Shown here piece by piece: positions 35,317-42,931 of a DNA stretch of 64,000 bases (position 1 is its first letter; every line of letters starts with the position of its first letter). The position numbers and the translations under genes were made by a program. Source of the DNA: Actibacterium sp. (GTDB lineage: Bacteria; Pseudomonadota; Alphaproteobacteria; Rhodobacterales; Rhodobacteraceae); contig JADQCB010000007.1 in NCBI GenBank assembly GCA_016278325.1, forward strand, positions 111,652-175,651, given 5' to 3'. Under the pieces are notes generated by a model. It had not been told where the DNA came from and did not search any database. It was given only the letters and a program-made list of their open reading frames with translations.

Positions 35317-35537
35317 GCAATCCTGCCCTCTTTTCACCTTATCGCTGTCTATCCGAGGCATTAAGGCCGGACAAGGTTTTTCCCTTGTGGCAGCACTGTG
35401 GCATAGCTGCATCATTCATGCGGGCATTCCGGCGCGGCGCCCGGCCAATCTTGCTTTCGAACCGTCAAAGCGCGACACAGCAGCATACTCAGTCCGCAAC
35501 TGGGCTGGGGTCACCTTTTAATGAATGAGGGAAAACC

Positions 35538-36473
35538 ATGAAAAAGGTTCTCTTCGCTACCACGGCGCTGGTCGCCACGGCTGGCGTGGCTTCGGCTGAG
35601 ATTGCGATTAGCGGCTTCGCCGAAATGGGCATCTACGACGACGGCAATCCCGCCACCGCAGACGCGCAGTTCCACAACGACATCGGCGTCACCTTCAACA
35701 TGTCGGGCGAAACCGATAACGGCCTGACCTTCGGCGCCACGTTCGACATCGACGACGCCAACGGTGCGAACAACATCAACGGCACGCCGGGCATGGACAG
35801 CGAGGCGGTCTTCGTCTCGGGCGGCTTCGGCACCCTGACGATGGGTGAGACCGACGGCGCGCTGGACTGGGCGATGCAGGAAGTCAACCTGGTCGGCGGG
35901 TCGATCGCGGATGACGAAACCATCCACGCCGGCTTTAACGGCAATGCCGCCCTCGACGGGTCGAATGGCGACCAGATCCTGCGCTATGACTACAGCTTCG
36001 GCGCCTTCGGCGTTGCCGCCTCGCTCGAGATGGACGACACCACCGCTGCCGACGACGTCTGGGGCATCGGCCTGACCTATGATGCCGACATGGGCGGCAT
36101 CGCGCTGGGCTTCGGCCTGGGCTACCAGGACGGTGGCACGACCTGGGGCGACGCGACCGGCGTTTCGGTCGATGCGGCCTTTGGCAACGGCTTCAAGGCC
36201 GGCATCAACTACACCGACATGGGCCTGGCGGGTGGCGGCTCGGGCAGCCACTGGGGCGTCGGCGTTGGCTATGAAACCGGCGCGATCGGCGTTGGCGTGA
36301 ACTACGGCGAATACGACATGCCGGGCACTGCAGCCGATGCTGACGGCTTCGGCCTGGCCGCGACCTACGACCTGGGCGGCGGCGCGTCGATGAAGTTCGG
36401 CTATGGCTCGGGTAGTACCGGTGCGGCGGCTTCGGTCGACACCTGGTCGCTCGGCGTGGCGATGTCCTTCTAA
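35538..36473 (+). CDS. Gram-negative porin, small Rhodobacterales type
   Basis: An outer-membrane diffusion pore. The 311-residue precursor has a clear signal peptide (about 1-20, GVASA|EI) and a beta-barrel pattern of alternating residues ending in the C-terminal Phe (GVAMSF) needed for barrel insertion. It is strongly acidic and glycine-rich, and the loop near residues 80-110 (GGFGTLTMGETDGALDW) resembles the pore-constricting loop region. Codon use is that of a highly expressed gene. GAGGGAAAACC precedes the ATG and a strong terminator follows, suggesting a monocistronic, abundant transcript. Confidence 0.94.
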   Translation: MKKVLFATTALVATAGVASAEIAISGFAEMGIYDDGNPATADAQFHNDIGVTFNMSGETDNGLTFGATFDIDDANGANNINGTPGMDSEAVFVSGGFGTLTMGETDGALDWAMQEVNLVGGSIADDETIHAGFNGNAALDGSNGDQILRYDYSFGAFGVAASLEMDDTTAADDVWGIGLTYDADMGGIALGFGLGYQDGGTTWGDATGVSVDAAFGNGFKAGINYTDMGLAGGGSGSHWGVGVGYETGAIGVGVNYGEYDMPGTAADADGFGLAATYDLGGGASMKFGYGSGSTGAAASVDTWSLGVAMSF

Positions 36474-36496
36474 GTCGCAAGACTTGGGTTTCGGGG

Positions 36497-36527
36497 AAGA
36501 GCGGGCCTTGTGCCCGCTCTTTTCTTT
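36497..36527 (+). terminator. Rho-independent terminator of the porin gene
   Basis: A perfect 10-bp stem (AAGAGCGGGC with GCCCGCTCTT), 5-base loop and the tail TTCTTTT, starting 24 bp after the porin stop. This is the clearest intrinsic terminator in the window. Confidence 0.92.
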
Positions 36528-36599
36528 TGCGCATCCGGCATTCGACACCGCCCCGCGCCCGTGCTAGCCAACCATCGAAGGCTGACAGAACCCGGACCG

Positions 36600-38732
36600 A
36601 TGCCCATGCCACCGCTCAGTTCCACCCAGATCAAGGCGACCTATGCCGAGGCGATGAAGCTGATGTCGGCCGGTCGCCGCGACGCGGCCGAGGCAAGGTT
36701 CCGCACGGTGCTGGAAGCCGCGCCCAACCTGGCCGAGGCGCATTACCAGCTGGGCCGGCTGGCGCTGGCGCGCAACGCGCCCGAGGCGGCGCTGGACCAC
36801 CTGGAAAAGGCGCGCCGGATCAAGCCCGCCGAATCCGTGATCTGGCAGATGAGCGCCGAGGCGCTGGCGCGTCTCGACGACCCTGCCCGCCAGACCGGAT
36901 TTCTGAAACAGGCGCGCGCCGCCGGCCTGGCCGTGCCGCTGTTGCGCACGCTGGAGGCGCGGCTGGCCGGGCCGCCCCCCGCGAAAGAGGTTCAGCGCGC
37001 CATTTCCCTGCTGGATGGCGGCAAGGCCGCCGCCGCCGAGGATCTGGCCGCATCGCTGCTCAAGCGCCATCCCGGATCGGCGGTCGTGGCGCTGATCCTG
37101 GCCAACAGCCGGTTCATGCTGGGCAAGCAGGCCGCGGCCGAAGAGGCCTACAAGACGGCGATCCGGCTGGCCCCGGATTACGCCGAGGCGCATAATACCT
37201 ATGGCCGGTTCCTGGTGGACCAGGGCCGGGTCAGGCAGGGCGCGCAGGAAATCGGCAAGGCGCTGAAGCTGGAACCGGACCTGCCGCTTGGCCTGCAAAA
37301 CCTTGGCGTGGCGCTGTCGCAGCTGGGCGATCTGTCCGGCGCCATCGACACGCTGAAACGCGCCGTCGAGGTCGAGCCGCGGCTGGCCGAGGCGCAATTG
37401 ACCCTGGGCCGGGTTCTCAGCCGCGCCGGGCGCGATTCCGAGGCGCTGGACGCCTTTCGCAAGGCCGCCGAACAGGGCCATGACGGGCCGGTCTTTCTGG
37501 CGCGCATGGCCCAGGTTCAGGCCAATCTGGGCGACGATGACGGCGCGCTGGAAACGCTGGACGCGGCGGTGCGCAAGGGGCCGAAGAACGGCCTGGCGCA
37601 CAGCCTGCGGGCGCTGCATCTGCAACATATGGGCCGGTTCGACGCGGCCGAGGCGGATTTCCGCAAGGCGATCGCGCTGGAACCGCGCAACGGCGAAAAC
37701 TATCGGATGTTCATGGCCACCGCCCGGTTGCAGCCCGGCGACCCGCTGATCGCGCAGATGGAAAAGGTCTATGCCGATCCGTCCCTGCCCGAGGAAAGCC
37801 GGATGCACCTGGCCTTTGGCCTGGCCCGCGCGATGGAGCAGGTCAAGCAACACGACCGCGTGTTCGAGTTCCTGGACCCGGCCAACGCGTTCTGGCGCAA
37901 ACGCTATCCCTATGACATTTCGATCCGCCGGGCCGAGATCGACAGGGTCAAGGCGGCCTTCGCCGATGTCGATTTCGCGCAGTTGCCGCCGATCGAGGGA
38001 ACCACCGGTTTCGCGCCGATCTTCGTCACCGGGATGCCGCGCTCTGGCACCACGCTGGTCGAACAGATCCTGGCCAGCCATTCGCGGGTGGACGGCGCCG
38101 GCGAGCTGGGCAGCATCAGCGGCGATCTGCTGCGCGCGATGGTGGGACCGAAGGCGATGCGGCAGCCGCCCGAGGCCCCCGGTGACGCGTTCCTGCGCGA
38201 CATCGGCTTTCGCGCCGAAGAGCGTTTGAAAGCCGCCTGCCCCGGGGCCGAGCGGGTCGTGGACAAGGCGATCCAGACCTACATGTTCATCGGTGCGGTG
38301 AAGCGGGCGATGCCGAATGCGCATATCGTGCTGGTCCGGCGCGACCCGCGCGACACGTTGTTGTCGATCTACAAGAACGTCTTCGCGCAGGGAACGCATC
38401 GTTACGCCTATAACCAGCGCGACCTGGGGCTCTATTACCGGATGTTCGATGAAATCGTGGATTTCTGGCGCGAAAAGCTGCCCGGCGGCTTTTACGAGAT
38501 CCGGTATGAGGATCTGATCGACAACACCGAGGACGAGGTGCGCCGACTGCTGTCCTTTTGCGAGCTGGAATGGGAGGATCAGTGCATGAACTTCCACGAA
38601 ACCAGGCGCAAGGTCGCGACGCTGAGCGTGGCGCAGGTCCGCCAGCCGATCTATAAATCGTCGCAGGCGGCATGGAAGCGGCACGAGGCCGACCTGGCCG
38701 AGATGATCGAGGCCCTGGGCGACGCGGTCTGA
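36600..38732 (+). CDS. TPR-repeat sulfotransferase
   Basis: A 710-residue two-part protein. Residues about 10-400 are tandem tetratricopeptide repeats (for example YAEAMKLMSAGRRDAAEARF and YAEAHNTYGRFLVDQGRVRQ). Residues about 465-705 form a PAPS-dependent sulfotransferase domain with the phosphosulfate loop FVTGMPRSGTTLVEQIL starting at 475. The 3'-phosphate motif follows downstream (VLVRRDPRDTLLSIYKN), as does YEIRYEDLIDNTEDEVRRLLSF. Such TPR-sulfotransferases are common in marine alphaproteobacteria and probably sulfate a protein or glycan; the acceptor is unknown. The ATG follows the porin terminator region; ATG codons at 36600 and 36606 are both possible. Confidence 0.93.
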   Translation: MPMPPLSSTQIKATYAEAMKLMSAGRRDAAEARFRTVLEAAPNLAEAHYQLGRLALARNAPEAALDHLEKARRIKPAESVIWQMSAEALARLDDPARQTGFLKQARAAGLAVPLLRTLEARLAGPPPAKEVQRAISLLDGGKAAAAEDLAASLLKRHPGSAVVALILANSRFMLGKQAAAEEAYKTAIRLAPDYAEAHNTYGRFLVDQGRVRQGAQEIGKALKLEPDLPLGLQNLGVALSQLGDLSGAIDTLKRAVEVEPRLAEAQLTLGRVLSRAGRDSEALDAFRKAAEQGHDGPVFLARMAQVQANLGDDDGALETLDAAVRKGPKNGLAHSLRALHLQHMGRFDAAEADFRKAIALEPRNGENYRMFMATARLQPGDPLIAQMEKVYADPSLPEESRMHLAFGLARAMEQVKQHDRVFEFLDPANAFWRKRYPYDISIRRAEIDRVKAAFADVDFAQLPPIEGTTGFAPIFVTGMPRSGTTLVEQILASHSRVDGAGELGSISGDLLRAMVGPKAMRQPPEAPGDAFLRDIGFRAEERLKAACPGAERVVDKAIQTYMFIGAVKRAMPNAHIVLVRRDPRDTLLSIYKNVFAQGTHRYAYNQRDLGLYYRMFDEIVDFWREKLPGGFYEIRYEDLIDNTEDEVRRLLSFCELEWEDQCMNFHETRRKVATLSVAQVRQPIYKSSQAAWKRHEADLAEMIEALGDAV

Positions 38733-38743
38733 GAGGAGGGGAA

Positions 38744-39397
38744 ATGGGACTTTCGCAGATCCGCGAGCGAATCGCCCGCGCCGAGGCCGAAGCGGGACGC
38801 GCGCCCGGCTCGGTCACGCTGATCGCGGTGTCCAAGGTTCAGCCGCTGGAGCGGGTCGAGGCGGTGCTGGACCAGGGCCACCGAGTGTTCGGCGAGAACC
38901 GGGTGCAGGAAGCCGCGGAAAAATGGCCCGCGCTGAAGGCCCGGTTCGAGGGGGTGGACCTGCACCTGATCGGACCGCTGCAAAGCAACAAGGTCCGCCA
39001 AGCGGTGGACCTGTTCGATGCGATCCATTCCCTCGACCGGGCCAAACTGGCCCGGCGGCTGGCCGACATGGCACAGGAGCGCGGCACCTGCCCCGCGCTT
39101 TTCATCCAGGTGAATACCGGCGAGGAAGCCCAGAAGGCGGGCGTGATGCCGGGTGATGCCGATGGTTTCGTGGCCGAATGCCGTGCGCTGGATCTGCCGC
39201 TGCGCGGGCTGATGTGCATTCCGCCCGTGGAAGAGGAGCCGTCGCTGCACTTCGCGCTGTTGGCCCGGATCGCCGAACGAAACGGGCTGAGCGGGCTTTC
39301 GATGGGCATGAGCGGCGATTTCGAAACGGCGATCGCATTGGGCGCGACCCATGTGCGTGTCGGGTCGGCGATTTTCGGCGAACGCGCCCAAGGGTGA
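38744..39397 (+). CDS. YggS/PROSC-family pyridoxal-phosphate homeostasis protein
   Basis: Binds PLP and buffers vitamin B6 in the cytosol; no catalytic activity is established for the family. The 217-residue alanine-racemase-like barrel has the PLP lysine Lys31 (LIAVSKVQP). It also has FGENRVQEAAEKW (about 50-62), HLIGPLQSNKVRQAVDLFDAIHSLD (core about 74-98), LSMGMSGDFETAIALGATHVRVGSAIFGER and a normal ending. The ATG at 38744 has GAGGAGGGGA upstream, 11 bp after the sulfotransferase stop, so they share a transcript. Confidence 0.96.
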   Translation: MGLSQIRERIARAEAEAGRAPGSVTLIAVSKVQPLERVEAVLDQGHRVFGENRVQEAAEKWPALKARFEGVDLHLIGPLQSNKVRQAVDLFDAIHSLDRAKLARRLADMAQERGTCPALFIQVNTGEEAQKAGVMPGDADGFVAECRALDLPLRGLMCIPPVEEEPSLHFALLARIAERNGLSGLSMGMSGDFETAIALGATHVRVGSAIFGERAQG

Positions 39398-39411
39398 GGT
39401 GGGGTCGCAGA

Positions 39412-39450
39412 TTCCTTGCCTCCGGCGGGAGTATTTCTGCCGAGAAGAAG
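39412..39450. repeat. Short intergenic element resembling a Rhodobacterales repeat
   Basis: The core CTTGCCTCCGGCGGGAGTAT plus a purine-rich GAGAAGAAG end lies between the convergent yggS-like and L,D-transpeptidase genes. It contains a small CTCC/GGAG hairpin followed by TATTT, so it may act as a weak terminator. I associate very similar stretches with many Rhodobacterales intergenic regions, but only one copy is seen here and copy number was not tested. Confidence 0.45.
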
Positions 39451-39453
39451 GGG

Positions 39454-39951
39454 TTATCCTCTCACGATGACCTGGGCCCCCGGGGGGAGCCGCGGCGCCA
39501 GCCATGGCAGCGCCTGCGGCGCGAAGGCGATGCAGCCGGCGGTCGGGTGGCGGGGTTTGCGCCAGCGGTGAATGAAGATGGCCGAGCCGCGCCCCTTTCG
39601 GGCATCGGGCCAGTTCCAGTCGGTCAGCAGGATCAAGTCGTAAAGCGGGTCCGCCCGGCGCAGGCGTTCGTGTCCGAACGCATGCGGCGCGGTGACGAGG
39701 TGGTTGTAATCGGGGTCCTGCACGTCGTCCGACCACAGGTCGGTCGGGCCGATCGGGCGGGCCCAGGGCGCCGGTCGCGCCATTCGGTCCGGGCGATAGA
39801 GCAACGCAACGACGCGATGCCTGCCGGCCGGCGTGGCCCGATCGCCTTCGCGCTTGTCGCGGGTGATGCCGCCGCCGCCGATCGCGCAGGGCAGGCGCCG
39901 GCCCATGAACCGGCCCCCCTGGGCGCTCACGATCAGCGCGCGCGGTGTCAC
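39454..39951 (-). CDS. L,D-transpeptidase-like (YkuD fold) protein
   Basis: A 165-residue protein with the L,D-transpeptidase catalytic pattern: His128 in IFIHRW and Cys140 in HPTAGCIAF, preceded by GDRATPAGRHRV (about 37-46), a YkuD-type substrate region. Enzymes of this fold make 3-3 peptidoglycan cross-links or attach proteins to the wall. Odd points: no signal peptide or membrane segment is visible, and the start is GTG overlapping the ribA stop (GTGA). Export would need another route or a different start, so the function is uncertain. Confidence 0.85.
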   Translation of the reverse strand: MTPRALIVSAQGGRFMGRRLPCAIGGGGITRDKREGDRATPAGRHRVVALLYRPDRMARPAPWARPIGPTDLWSDDVQDPDYNHLVTAPHAFGHERLRRADPLYDLILLTDWNWPDARKGRGSAIFIHRWRKPRHPTAGCIAFAPQALPWLAPRLPPGAQVIVRG

Positions 39952-41039
39952 AGGATATGGCCCGACTTGCGGGCCTTGGTGGCCAGGTAATGCGCGTTAT
40001 GGCGCGAATGGCCGACCTTGAGCGGCACCCGTTCGGTTACCCTGATTCCATTCGCCTCCAGCATCCGGACCTTGGCCGGATTGTTGGTCAGCAACCGGGC
40101 CGCGGTGAACCCCATCCGTTTCAGGATCGCGGCGCCGATCCGGAAATCGCGCTCGTCATCCTCGAAGCCGAGCCGGTGGTTGGCCTCGACCGTGTCGAAC
40201 CCCTGATCCTGCAACGAATAGGCGCGCATCTTGTTGGCCAGGCCGATGCCGCGCCCTTCCTGGTTGAGATAGAGCAGCACGCCGGCGCCTTCCTCGCCCA
40301 TCTGGGCCAGCGCGCCGCGCAGTTGCGGGCCGCAGTCGCATTTCAGGCTGCCCAGAAGGTCGCCGGTGAAACAGGCCGAGTGCAGCCGGGTCAGCACCGG
40401 CCGGTCGCGCGGCGGCTGGCCGATCTCGACGGCATAATGTTCCTCCGACCCGTCCTCGGGGCGGAAAACGTGCAGCCGGCCGGCCTCGGAGACCTCCAGC
40501 GGCAGGCGCGCAGAGACGACCGGGGCCAGGGGGCTGGCCTCGGAGAGCGCCTCGTCGACCTCTCCCAGGCTGATCCGGGTCACGTCGTTTTCGGCGGCGA
40601 AGCCGGCCGCGTCGGGCAGGTCGGTGGACAGGATCGCGGGCAGCAGCCGGGCGGTCTTGGTGAGGGAAATCGCGGCGCGGTGGAGCCTTGCATCGCCGCC
40701 GCGGGCACTGCGAAACGGGCCTTTCATCGGCACCATCAGATCGTCGGCCGGATCGGCGACGGAATGCACCCAGGCGGGGCTTGCCCCGTCGGGGACCATC
40801 AGCCGTGCAATGTCGGTGTCATAGACCCGGGCCTTCAGTGTGGCGGCGCGGCGGGCGGTGATGGCCAGGACAAGCCCCGGCCCGAGTGCTGCCATCTGCG
40901 CCATGCGCGCGGCGGACACGGCCTCGGCCGGCACGAAAAGCAAGCCCGTCACCCCGTCGGACAAGACGACGGGCACGCCCATGCGCAGGTCGGCCCGGGC
41001 ACGGGCGAGGCGTTCGACAGGGCTGGGACCGAGGCTCAT
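39948..41039 (-). CDS. ribA: GTP cyclohydrolase II
   Basis: RibA opens GTP to start riboflavin synthesis. The ATG at 41039 gives the usual alphaproteobacterial N-terminus MSLGPSPVERLARARADLRMG; an upstream in-frame extension looks non-coding. The 363 residues comprise an N-terminal domain (about 1-175) that looks like a degenerate RibB-type domain and a C-terminal GTPCH-II domain. The latter has zinc cysteines Cys223, Cys234 and Cys236 (CFTGDLLGSLKCDCG), NQEGRGIGLANKMRAY (about 263-278) and the NNPAKVRMLEANGI segment. It is coupled to the transpeptidase-like gene and divergent from the response regulator. Confidence 0.95.
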   Translation of the reverse strand: MSLGPSPVERLARARADLRMGVPVVLSDGVTGLLFVPAEAVSAARMAQMAALGPGLVLAITARRAATLKARVYDTDIARLMVPDGASPAWVHSVADPADDLMVPMKGPFRSARGGDARLHRAAISLTKTARLLPAILSTDLPDAAGFAAENDVTRISLGEVDEALSEASPLAPVVSARLPLEVSEAGRLHVFRPEDGSEEHYAVEIGQPPRDRPVLTRLHSACFTGDLLGSLKCDCGPQLRGALAQMGEEGAGVLLYLNQEGRGIGLANKMRAYSLQDQGFDTVEANHRLGFEDDERDFRIGAAILKRMGFTAARLLTNNPAKVRMLEANGIRVTERVPLKVGHSRHNAHYLATKARKSGHIL

Positions 41040-41203
41040 GACCGTCCAATCATCCGGGTTTGCGCGACGGGATGTACCGCGCCCCGTCAAAATATGAAAC
41101 AAAACCCCGGATTGCGACACGGTTGCGTGAGTTCTTGCAGCAAAACTTGTCGTGACCGCAGGGCAGGAACATCTGTCGCACGAGCGGAGCAGGAGGGAAA
41201 GCC

Positions 41204-41890
41204 ATGGGAAATCTCAAGAAAATCTTGCTGGTGGATGATGACGAGGATCTGCGCGAGGCGCTGAGCGAGCAATTGGTCACGACCGAGGATTTTGACGTGT
41301 TCGAGGCGGCCACCGGCGCCGAGGCCCTGGAAAAATCGAAGGAGATGATCCATGACCTGGTGATCCTCGATGTCGGGTTGCCCGATACGGACGGGCGTGA
41401 ACTGTGCCGCCTGATGCGAAAACAGGGGATCAAGTGCCCCGTCCTGATGCTGACCGGGCATGACAGCGATGCCGATACGATCCTGGGCCTCGATGCAGGG
41501 GCCAATGACTATATCTCGAAGCCGTTCAAGTTTCCGGTTCTGCTGGCGCGGATCCGCGCGCAGCTGCGCCAGCATGAACAATCAGAGGACGCGGTGTTCC
41601 AGCTTGGCCCCTACACCTTCAAGCCGGCGATGAAGATGCTGCTTGACGACAAGGATCGCAAGATCCGGCTGACCGAGAAGGAAACCAACATCCTGAAGTT
41701 CCTCTACCGCGCATCCGAGGGCGTGGTGGCGCGCGATGTGCTGCTGCACGAGGTCTGGGGGTATAACGCAGGTGTGACGACGCACACGCTGGAAACCCAT
41801 ATCTACCGGCTGCGCCAGAAGATCGAGCCGGATCCATCGAATGCGCGGCTTCTGGTCACCGAAAGCGGCGGATATCGCCTGGTGGCCTGA
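41204..41890 (+). CDS. OmpR-family response regulator
   Basis: A 228-residue two-component regulator. The receiver domain (about 5-120) has the acidic pocket (Asp11-Asp12), phospho-acceptor Asp56 (ILDVGLPDTDG), Thr84 in MLTGHD and Lys106 (ISKPFKF). The C-terminal winged helix (about 130-228) has KIRLTEKETNILKFLY and THTLETHIYRLRQKIEPD. No histidine kinase gene is adjacent. The sequence is reminiscent of the conserved alphaproteobacterial envelope regulator CenR, but this was not verified. AGGAGGGAAAGCC is a strong ribosome site. Confidence 0.95.
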   Translation: MGNLKKILLVDDDEDLREALSEQLVTTEDFDVFEAATGAEALEKSKEMIHDLVILDVGLPDTDGRELCRLMRKQGIKCPVLMLTGHDSDADTILGLDAGANDYISKPFKFPVLLARIRAQLRQHEQSEDAVFQLGPYTFKPAMKMLLDDKDRKIRLTEKETNILKFLYRASEGVVARDVLLHEVWGYNAGVTTHTLETHIYRLRQKIEPDPSNARLLVTESGGYRLVA

Positions 41891-41968
41891 TGGTATGTGC
41901 CGCCGGTCTTCCGGCCGATTCGGCCGGCACGATCGGGGCAGGCCCTGGATTCGCAAACCGATGGCGCG

Positions 41969-42856
41969 TCAGGGCTTGATCACCTCGACGTCGGGCATCC
42001 GTTCGATGGCGAAGATGTCTTCCTCGTAGCGTTCCGTCAGGTCCTCGACCAGGTCTTCGGTCCAGCCCGGAACGTCCAGTTCCATCTCGATTTCGCTCTT
42101 GATCGCGAACTTGTCGAGGAAGGCCGCCACGACCCGGCGACGCTGTTCCTCATTGGCGGGCGGGTGGCTTTCAAGATAGCTTTCCATCCGCTGAAGCCCG
42201 GCCTCGGTCATGATCTCGGCCAGGAAGTCATGCACGCCGGCCAGCGCCACGTCCGGTGCCTGATCGGCCATGCGGCGCAGGATGTCGGGCCATATCAGCG
42301 GTGTGTCCTCATTGCACCAGACGGTCAGCGCGCAGCCGGGATTGGCGGACTGTATCCGGGCGATCAAATCGGACCATTGCAGTTCTGGCAGGTTCACATC
42401 GCTCAGGAACGCGTCGAAGCTGGGCGCATTGAGGCGGGCGAACAGCGCCGGCAGGAATGTCGCGGGATTGCGCAGCCCGATGAAGAATTCGCAGCCGGCA
42501 TCGGGAAAGATCTGCCGCAGCCAGTGGGTATTCTGGTCGGCCTGGGCGTAAAGCGTGCCGCGCGCCAGGGCCCTGGCGGGCGCCGAAAGGAAGGATTCGT
42601 TTGAAAAGATCACCCGGCGGGCGCCGTCCTCGTCCATCACCGCATCGAGCACGGTCTGTTGCATTTCCGGCGGGGCGGGCTGGCCGCGCAGCGTGGTCAT
42701 CGTTTCGCGCAGCACCGGGCGATAGCGCTCGGGCGCGGGCACGACGACCCCGTCAGCGGCAAGCAACGCGCGATTTCCCGACAGGCATGTCACCAACCTG
42801 TCCTCGTCGGTGCAATGAACTCCGAGGTGATAGACGAACTGCATGTGGTTTCGCAT
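41969..42856 (-). CDS. Unrecognised protein, possibly a degenerate sulfotransferase-like fold
   Basis: A 295-residue soluble, acidic protein of unknown function. The N-terminal YHLGVHCTDEDRLVTCL (about 9-25) sits where sulfotransferase-like proteins carry a nucleotide loop of the type HxGxxKTG. FFIGLRNPATFLPALF (about 125-140) resembles the later 3'-phosphate region, but key residues are missing. The C-terminus is very acidic (WTEDLVEDLTERYEEDIFAIE). The start may be 42856 or the ATG at 42844. It stands alone between the response regulator and the ABC permease. Composition matches its neighbours. Confidence 0.8.
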   Translation of the reverse strand: MRNHMQFVYHLGVHCTDEDRLVTCLSGNRALLAADGVVVPAPERYRPVLRETMTTLRGQPAPPEMQQTVLDAVMDEDGARRVIFSNESFLSAPARALARGTLYAQADQNTHWLRQIFPDAGCEFFIGLRNPATFLPALFARLNAPSFDAFLSDVNLPELQWSDLIARIQSANPGCALTVWCNEDTPLIWPDILRRMADQAPDVALAGVHDFLAEIMTEAGLQRMESYLESHPPANEEQRRRVVAAFLDKFAIKSEIEMELDVPGWTEDLVEDLTERYEEDIFAIERMPDVEVIKP

Positions 42857-42931
42857 CCGTTCCTGCCTGTTGCCATCAGGCTTACATCAGGATTGATGGA
42901 CAGTAAAATCGGATTGCTGTAGGGCGCCCTC

